A stretch of 64,000 nucleotides of DNA. Origin: Borrelia parkeri. Lineage in GTDB: Bacteria > Spirochaetota > Spirochaetia > Borreliales > Borreliaceae. The stretch covers positions 744,001 to 808,000 of the forward strand of contig NZ_CP073159.1 of the NCBI RefSeq assembly GCF_023035815.1, written 5' to 3'. The notes below the pieces were generated by a model that was not told the DNA's origin, did no database searches, and was given only the letters and a program-made list of their open reading frames with translations. The position numbers and the translations under genes are program-made. This document shows, piece after piece, positions 58,574 to 64,000 of this stretch (the first letter of the stretch is position 1; the number at the start of each line of letters is the position of its first letter).

Positions 58574-59540
58574 CTTCATTAGGATCATTATCTTTGATTT
58601 TTATCTTTTTCTCTAAGTTGAATATGTCGAAGAAAGTCCACTTGTTAGTGATATGGTAATATACATCATTATCTCTCTTTAGTAGGATGTCTTTGTTTTT
58701 TTCATCTTTATTGAAATAAACATCAATATTATTGACACCTTTGTTATTCCATTGTATTTCGATATTATATTGGAGATCATAGTCGTTAATTTTTGTTTTA
58801 TCTATTTCAAGACCATCTGTTGTAAATTCTTGGATCATTTGTAAGAGCCTTTCTTTGCGTAATACTTCTTTATTGAAGAAGTAAAGACCGTCTTGAATAG
58901 ATATATTATAATCATTGTGTATTGTATCTTCTTCAGTTTTTTTTGGCTTATTTAATACTTTGAGAGATAGACGTTCTATTTTTGTGTTTTGTTCATCAAA
59001 AAGTTTAGTATTTGAGAATGTATTGTAAGAGTTACCTTTGTAAGGTAAGAAGATATTGTTTGTTAAATATACGTTTGAATCACTGCTTTTTATGTAAGAT
59101 AATCTTGAATCTCCTTCATCTGAATTTCCAATAAATATTTCTGTTAGCAAATTATTTTTATCGTCGAAGAATTTAAAATCTGGCTTTTCTTTTATTCCTA
59201 GTTCTTTATGTTTTTTTGGATCTCTACTTACAAGTTGATTTTTTTGAAGTTTTTCTAGATCTTGGATCATAGAGTTGACTTTTTTGTTATCAATTGGAAG
59301 TTTTATGTCGTTATATTGAAGTTCCCAACCTTTTCCCGATTTTGTAATTATTCCGTCAAGTTCTGTCTCGATTTTTGCAGTTTGATTGAAATCGACTGCA
59401 AAAAATTTTTCTTCTAGAAGCCTTGCAACTTGATTTTGATTGGAGAATATTATTCCTAACAAAAATGTGGATATTAATATTATAATTATTACTATTTTTA
59501 TGTTTTCTTTCATTCCTAGCAACATTTTTTTATTTTCCAT
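58530..59540 (-). CDS. DUF4340-type protein of the Gld-like ABC cluster
   Basis: A 336-residue protein with one N-terminal membrane helix (about 16-34) and a probably periplasmic beta-rich body ('GWELQYNDIKLPIDNKKVN', 'YFNKDEKNKDILLKRDND'). The size, topology and place after gldG match DUF4340 proteins found with GldFG-type transporters. ATG 59540 is chosen because AAGGAG is 5 bases upstream; the longer frame from 59594 overlaps gldG and lacks support. The last residues are His/Asp-rich. Molecular role unknown. Confidence 0.75.
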   Translation of the reverse strand: MENKKMLLGMKENIKIVIIIILISTFLLGIIFSNQNQVARLLEEKFFAVDFNQTAKIETELDGIITKSGKGWELQYNDIKLPIDNKKVNSMIQDLEKLQKNQLVSRDPKKHKELGIKEKPDFKFFDDKNNLLTEIFIGNSDEGDSRLSYIKSSDSNVYLTNNIFLPYKGNSYNTFSNTKLFDEQNTKIERLSLKVLNKPKKTEEDTIHNDYNISIQDGLYFFNKEVLRKERLLQMIQEFTTDGLEIDKTKINDYDLQYNIEIQWNNKGVNNIDVYFNKDEKNKDILLKRDNDVYYHITNKWTFFDIFNLEKKIKIKDNDPNEANLKDNNEHHDPHH

Positions 59541-59553
59541 AAACTCTCCTTGA

Positions 59554-61056
59554 TTAGTTGATTCTTCTTTTTTTGGTAAATCTAATAAGTCCAAATATTA
59601 TTATTGCTATAGGCAATATAATTAAATTTATGATTATTAATGAAAATTTTGCATTTAACATTTCTTTTGATGAATTTATAAAATTTAGTTTTGAACGTAC
59701 TTCTCTTGATTTAATGCTAAAAAACGCTTCCTTTTGCATCAAGTAATCAGAAATTCTTCCGGCAAGTTCAAAGTTTGAGGGCGAACCATTATACATATAA
59801 TCACTAAATATCATGCTTGAGCCTAATAAAATTATTTTTGAATTTTCAGATTTTTTATCTTTATAGAAACTTTTAATTTGTCCTTCAACCGAATATCCAA
59901 GAATTTTTTGCTTATCTTCTTTGTTAAAGGTTTTTGGAACGTTAAATGAATGCATAGCTATGCTTGCAACTTCTTCATCATTAACTTGCCAAGATTCTTT
60001 AGAGCTTGCAAATAGGGGTAAATATTTTATATCGCTATTGTCTTTAGCTTCTATCAGATCTATTGAATTACTCCAAGGAATTATGGCATCATAGAAATTT
60101 TTAAGTAAGGGATTACCGAGATCTATGATATTACTTTTATCAATCAAGATCCATGGGTAGTAAGTTTGAAAATTGCCCCCTAAAAAAAGACTTGGTGCTC
60201 TTTTATCAAGGATAATATTATCATTATATTTGATGCCGTAGCTTTCAATTAGATTAAAAAGTTCGGATTTGATTGAAGTTGTGGTATATGGGCTTTGAGG
60301 ATTATAATCAATTTTACTTGTAGTAAGTAAGACTTTTCCGTTATTGACAATAAATTCGTCAATTTTTCTCAAAGTCTCCCCATTTATTTCTTTAGAGCCA
60401 ATTATAAATAATCCATTTATGTCTTTTAATTCTTCATTATTGGGGTTTATTTCTTTAACTTCGGTTTTGAAAGCTTTCTGCATTATTTCTATGAAATTTT
60501 TGTGTGTTGCTTTTAATTTGGCATCTCCAAACACAAGTCCTAATACTTTTTTTGTATTATTTATTAGCTTATCCAGGCTGCTTGCAAGATCATATTCTAA
60601 GTTGCTAATTTCTGTTACTATTGGGAGTACCTCACGTTTGCCTTCATAAATTATTTCAATTCCTGAATATATTTTGAGTATTGAAAGTTGATTGATTTCT
60701 CTTAGATCTATTTGTTGTGATGAAATTCCAATTTGTTCTAAAGGAGTGGTTAATTTGTCTGCATCTATTTCCCTATAAATTACTTTTCCGCTTGAAGAAT
60801 CGGCAAAGCTTGTTAGAAAGTTTTTTATTTGTTCTGGAAATGCAAAATAATTTCCGAGACTTGCAGAATTATAGTAAGTAATATATATGTTTTCATTTGC
60901 ATTTGAAATCAAATCTTTTGTAACTTTAGAAATTGTAAAAGCTCTGTTTTTAGTAAAATCTATTTTAAAAATAAAAATAGATATGTTGCAAAAGAGCAAA
61001 AATATTATTGTAAGATTTAAAGTTAAATTTAGAATCTCTTTATGTTTATTTTTCAT
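59554..61056 (-). CDS. GldG-like ABC-associated membrane protein
   Basis: A 500-residue protein with a helix near each end (about 8-27 and 470-490) and a large external domain. It resembles the GldG/ABC-2-type auxiliary proteins (IFT52/GIFT-fold segment around 'VLGLVFGDAKLK' and 'GLFIIGSKE', quoted in part). In Bacteroidetes GldG works with GldA and GldF. The start is ATG 61056, 7 bases after the permease gene. It ends 13 bases before the DUF4340 start. Spirochaetes do not glide, so another export or envelope task is likely. Confidence 0.8.
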   Translation of the reverse strand: MKNKHKEILNLTLNLTIIFLLFCNISIFIFKIDFTKNRAFTISKVTKDLISNANENIYITYYNSASLGNYFAFPEQIKNFLTSFADSSSGKVIYREIDADKLTTPLEQIGISSQQIDLREINQLSILKIYSGIEIIYEGKREVLPIVTEISNLEYDLASSLDKLINNTKKVLGLVFGDAKLKATHKNFIEIMQKAFKTEVKEINPNNEELKDINGLFIIGSKEINGETLRKIDEFIVNNGKVLLTTSKIDYNPQSPYTTTSIKSELFNLIESYGIKYNDNIILDKRAPSLFLGGNFQTYYPWILIDKSNIIDLGNPLLKNFYDAIIPWSNSIDLIEAKDNSDIKYLPLFASSKESWQVNDEEVASIAMHSFNVPKTFNKEDKQKILGYSVEGQIKSFYKDKKSENSKIILLGSSMIFSDYMYNGSPSNFELAGRISDYLMQKEAFFSIKSREVRSKLNFINSSKEMLNAKFSLIIINLIILPIAIIIFGLIRFTKKRRIN

Positions 61057-61063
61057 AAAATAA

Positions 61064-61798
61064 TTATCTCCATTTTTTTAATCTTATGCTATATGAACTT
61101 AACATCAAAAATGTAACTGAAAATGTAATAAAATAGATAAAGTCTGATAAGTTTAATATTCCCATATTAAAGTAACTAAAATGATTAGTAATTGAGATAA
61201 AGTTGAGTATTTGTCCAAATATATTGTCTTTTCCAAATATCATTACTAACTTTCCTGAAAAGACTATTATGATTAAGATAAACACACTTAGTATGTAAGA
61301 TACTATTTGACTTCTAGTAATAGATGATATAAATACTCCCATGCTAAGCACTGAGTAAGAATAAAGGATTATTCCTAAATATTGAAGAAATATTATACCA
61401 AGGTCAAATTCGCCCATAAAAATTGTCATTATTGTTAGTGGTAGTGTGAGAGCAAAAAGTATTAATGTAAATATCTTAAGTGTGATAAATTTGCCAAGTA
61501 CTATCTCTTGTGGACTTATTGGTAGTGCATAAAGTAATTCAATGCTTCCTGTTTTATGCTCTTCTGAGAATACCCCCATACTAAGAGCTGGAAGCACTAA
61601 CATTAAAATGATAGGCATTGATGAGAAATAAGACATTAATGATGCATTGTCTTTAATAAAAAATCCTGATAAGAAAATAAAAGAAAAATTTACAAATATT
61701 AGGAAAAATAACATTACAACATATGCAGTTAGTGTGCCAAATAAAACTTTTAATTCTTTTTTTGACAAAGCTAAGGATTGTCTTAGATCTATTTTCAT
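61064..61798 (-). CDS. GldF-like ABC-2 permease
   Basis: A 244-residue ABC-2-type membrane permease with six helices. The segment 'SEEHKTGSIELLYALPISPQ' is the characteristic cytoplasmic coupling stretch of GldF/NatB-like permeases (E-x-x-x-G-[ST]-x-E-x-L-x-x-x-P). It shares one base with the ATPase gene upstream, so ATPase, permease, GldG and DUF4340 proteins are probably made from one transcript and form a single complex. Substrate unknown. Confidence 0.88.
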   Translation of the reverse strand: MKIDLRQSLALSKKELKVLFGTLTAYVVMLFFLIFVNFSFIFLSGFFIKDNASLMSYFSSMPIILMLVLPALSMGVFSEEHKTGSIELLYALPISPQEIVLGKFITLKIFTLILFALTLPLTIMTIFMGEFDLGIIFLQYLGIILYSYSVLSMGVFISSITRSQIVSYILSVFILIIIVFSGKLVMIFGKDNIFGQILNFISITNHFSYFNMGILNLSDFIYFITFSVTFLMLSSYSIRLKKWR

Positions 61799-62721
61799 TA
61801 TTTTTTCTCCTTTGTTAGTTTACTAAATATTTTTTCTAAACTTTCATGTTTTGGAATCATTGCTTTTATTATCATTCCTTTACTTACAACATAATTAAAA
61901 AGTTCTTTTTCAGTTTTATCAGGTGCAAGTCTTAATGAAACATTTATTTCTGTCTCATACTCTTCTATTTTAATTGAGGTAAATATGTCATTATTACTGA
62001 AATGTTCTTTTGTTGTTCCAGAATCTTTATAAATAATTAGATCTAGCTCAGTTTCTTTAAGTCTGTTTTTAACTATATTTTCCTTAGTATCATCAGCAAT
62101 AATTTCTCCATTATTAATAATAATTATTCTTTTACAAATTGATTCAACTTCGCTTAAAATGTGAGAAGAAAACAGTATTGTACTACTTTTTGTAAGTTCT
62201 TTTAAAAATTCTTTAAATTCTATAATTTGGTTTGGATCAAGCCCATTTGTAGGTTCATCAAGTATTACAAGTTTGGGATTATTGATTATAGCACCAGCTA
62301 TGCCTACTCTTTGCTTAAATCCTTTTGATAGTGCAGATATTAGTTTATTTTGGACACCTTCAAGCTTAAAAATACCTATTGCCTTATCTATTTCTTTTTT
62401 TGGATTTTTAACACCTTTAATTTCTGATATAAAATTTAAATACTCTTTAACAGATAATTCGGGATAAAGAGCCAGTTTTTCAGGTATGTATCCTACATTT
62501 TGCAATATTTCTTTTGAATTTTCTGTAATATCTTTGCCAAAGATTTTTACATTGCCCTTATTTGGATAATGAAATGATGTTAGAATTTTGATTAATGTCG
62601 ATTTTCCTGCTCCATTTGGACCAAGTATTCCAAGAACCTCTCCTTCGTTAACTTTGAAGCTAACATTAAAGAGAGCTGTAAATGAGCCATATGTTTTAGT
62701 GATATTCTTTACATTTATCAT
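61798..62721 (-). CDS. GldA-like ABC transporter ATPase
   Basis: The 307-residue ATP-binding subunit of the GldF/GldG-like transporter. Walker A is 'GILGPNGAGKSTLIKIL', the signature 'LSKGFKQRVGIAGAI' (S-K-G-x-[KR]-Q, the variant usual in ABC-2 exporters), Walker B 'LVILDEPTNGLDP' and the H-loop 'LFSSHILSEVE', all intact. A C-terminal extension of about 80 residues is typical of this subfamily. ATG 62721 lies 21 bases after the rnz stop and has AAGGAG upstream. Confidence 0.92.
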   Translation of the reverse strand: MINVKNITKTYGSFTALFNVSFKVNEGEVLGILGPNGAGKSTLIKILTSFHYPNKGNVKIFGKDITENSKEILQNVGYIPEKLALYPELSVKEYLNFISEIKGVKNPKKEIDKAIGIFKLEGVQNKLISALSKGFKQRVGIAGAIINNPKLVILDEPTNGLDPNQIIEFKEFLKELTKSSTILFSSHILSEVESICKRIIIINNGEIIADDTKENIVKNRLKETELDLIIYKDSGTTKEHFSNNDIFTSIKIEEYETEINVSLRLAPDKTEKELFNYVVSKGMIIKAMIPKHESLEKIFSKLTKEKK

Positions 62722-62742
62722 ATGATATCTCCTTAAGTACTA

Positions 62743-63702
62743 TTATTTTATAATAAATTTATCTTTATTTGCTTTAAGTCTCATTCCATCTTTTGTTAAA
62801 AATATCTCTCCATTTGGATATTCTTGTTTTGCTTCGTCTAGTAACTCGAATAGATCTTTATTTAGTGTATATCTTTCACTAAAATGGATCAGTCCTGTTT
62901 GATGTACCTTTGCTTCTTTTGTAATTTTTGCTGCTAATTTTGCTGTTAAGTGCAATTTTTTTTTAGCCTCCTCTTTTAATTCGTTTTTGAATGTACTCTC
63001 AATAATTACTAGATTAAAGTTTTTGATATGTGTGCTTAGTTCTTCAAAGTAAGCCGTGTCTGTAATATATGCAAATTTTAGGCCTTTTTGCGGCTCTCCT
63101 AGTATATCAGAAGGTAATATTTTTTTTTCATTAAGTATTACCTCATGTCCTTCCTGTAAGTTTTTTCTAATAGGTCCTTTTGGTATGTTTAAACTTTCTG
63201 CCTTTTGGGTATCAAATTTTCCAGGCTTATTTTTTTCTATAAATAGATATCCAATACAGTCTATTGAATGTTTAAGTTTTATATATTCTATTCTTTTCTT
63301 TTTATCTTCATATAAAATTGATTCTGTTTTATTAATTATTATTTCTTTGTATATTATGTCATAATTTTTATGTACTCGTAAAAGTTCTATGTTTGTTTCT
63401 AGATATTTTTTGATGCCAGTAGGTCCAATGATGGTTAAAGGTTCTTTCCTTGTATTGCCACTTTGTGCCATCAACATTACTATTCCAAGTAAACCTGTGA
63501 TGTGATCGGCATGTAAGTGTGTAATACAAATCATTTTGATTTTTTGCCATGATATTTTTTGTTTTCTAAGAGACATTTGAGTAGCTTCTCCGCAGTCAAA
63601 GAGAAAGCTTTCACCATGGTATTCTATTAAAACAGAAGTTAAATATCTGTTGTGTAGTGGTCTTGTTCCTCCTGTGCCAAGAATATTGATATTAAAGTTC
63701 AA
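62743..63702 (-). CDS. rnz: Ribonuclease Z
   Basis: A metallo-beta-lactamase-fold endonuclease that cuts the 3' trailer of tRNA precursors, needed where CCA is not encoded, as in the tRNA genes here. The zinc site '[13 protein letters not shown]' (HxHxDH) is intact, with 'LFDCGEATQ' upstream and 'YITDTAYFE' and 'IHFSERY' providing the remaining ligands. 319 residues is the normal short form. Start TTG 63702 is supported by GGGAGA at 63709-63714 (minus strand). Its first bases overlap a small upstream frame. Confidence 0.93.
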   Translation of the reverse strand: MNFNINILGTGGTRPLHNRYLTSVLIEYHGESFLFDCGEATQMSLRKQKISWQKIKMICITHLHADHITGLLGIVMLMAQSGNTRKEPLTIIGPTGIKKYLETNIELLRVHKNYDIIYKEIIINKTESILYEDKKKRIEYIKLKHSIDCIGYLFIEKNKPGKFDTQKAESLNIPKGPIRKNLQEGHEVILNEKKILPSDILGEPQKGLKFAYITDTAYFEELSTHIKNFNLVIIESTFKNELKEEAKKKLHLTAKLAAKITKEAKVHQTGLIHFSERYTLNKDLFELLDEAKQEYPNGEIFLTKDGMRLKANKDKFIIK

Positions 63703-63775
63703 AAATAATCTCCCAAAATTTTTTTGTTAGCAATGTGCAAAGATACGTTCCAAAACTGGTTTTGAAAGTGAGCAT
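63692..63775 (-). CDS. Possible small ORF overlapping the rnz start
   Basis: ATG 63775 opens 27 codons ('[16 protein letters not shown]...') ending at TAA 63692, inside rnz. The same frame is open upstream for about 30 more codons to a TAG near 63865, with protein-like composition ('YQGACIIKLKNNFKIIK') but no standard start codon. It could be a leader peptide coupled to rnz, or the decayed 3' end of a former gene. The remaining bases to 64000 are AT-rich with nothing I can support. Confidence 0.3.
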   Translation of the reverse strand: MLTFKTSFGTYLCTLLTKKFWEIIFEL

Positions 63776-64000
63776 GGCATTTATATTGGTATCTTTTATT
63801 ATTTTAAAATTATTTTTTAATTTAATAATACATGCTCCTTGATATTTTATGTAGAATCTCTATCTTGATAAAGGGTAGGTAAATATTATTTTGATTATTA
63901 GATTTTAATTTTTTGTACACTTGGATATTATATTATTTTTTTGTAAATTTAGAAATATTTCAAGTGAAAATTATTTATTGAAATAAAAATTTAAAGAAGA

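Overview
This window reads as a stretch of linear chromosome from a Borrelia/Borreliella-type spirochaete. The DNA is very AT-rich and gene dense. The gene order (coaD-rpmF-acpP-rnc, rpoD-rnpB, mreBCD, a PlzA-type PilZ gene, groES away from groEL, the p83/100 antigen gene, a GldA-type ABC cluster and rnz) is, from memory, that of the B. burgdorferi BB0700-BB0755 interval. The p83/100 and PBP1A sequences differ noticeably from the Lyme-group versions I remember, so a relapsing-fever-group or related species is my inference; I could not run a comparison.

Layout. 1-6.2 kb: a partial FlhB-C-like gene, a remnant resembling YraN, a zinc-knuckle hypothetical, coaD, rpmF, acpP and rnc, then a convergent CCA/poly(A) polymerase and two hypotheticals. 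6.2-6.4 kb: tRNA-Thr and tRNA-Tyr. 6.6-19 kb: a long plus-strand run mltG-dnaG-rpoD-zinc-ribbon protein-rnpB-TPR protein-mreBCD-pbp2-rodA, joining replication and transcription initiation to cell elongation. 19-28 kb: thrS, pgsA-like, a secreted hypothetical, a CYTH cyclase (minus), KtrBA potassium uptake, a MinD/FlhG-like ATPase and a phosphofructokinase. 28-35.7 kb (minus): CoA-disulfide reductase, a glutamate/dicarboxylate symporter, glucose-6-phosphate isomerase, a ParB-N protein and PBP1A with a repetitive acidic tail. 36-42 kb: plzA, a TPR protein, sua5 (minus), rlpA and a DinG/XPD-type helicase (minus). 42-49 kb: a decayed gene, dus, valS, mnmD (minus), groES (minus) and an asymmetric ABC-F ATPase. 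49-56 kb: a PQQ-propeller protein, p83/100, tRNA-Pro and tRNA-Arg (minus), nth, an oppBC pair and an FtsB/DivIC-like gene (minus). 56-64 kb: an acidic protein with a FliM-like CheY-binding motif, a small membrane protein, then (minus) a DUF4340 protein, GldG/GldF/GldA-like ABC genes and RNase Z.

Themes. The window is rich in envelope genes: MltG, MreBCD, PBP2, RodA, PBP1A, RlpA and an FtsB-like protein. It holds components tied to three nucleotide second messengers: a CYTH cyclase (cAMP), an RCK_C-bearing KtrA (a likely c-di-AMP target) and PlzA (c-di-GMP). Genes meeting tail to tail overlap or nearly touch, and several head-to-head promoter regions hold perfect inverted repeats.

I found no mobile element, CRISPR array, restriction system or obvious foreign gene. 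The most interesting items are an ABC-F protein with one intact and one dead ATP site, endonuclease III lacking one Fe-S cysteine while the DinG helicase keeps all four, a FliM-type motif in an uncharacterised acidic protein, a long hairpin between divergent genes at 56.34 kb, a divergent FtsB-like gene beside an oppB gene with a ribosome binding site but no standard start codon, and two decayed small genes.
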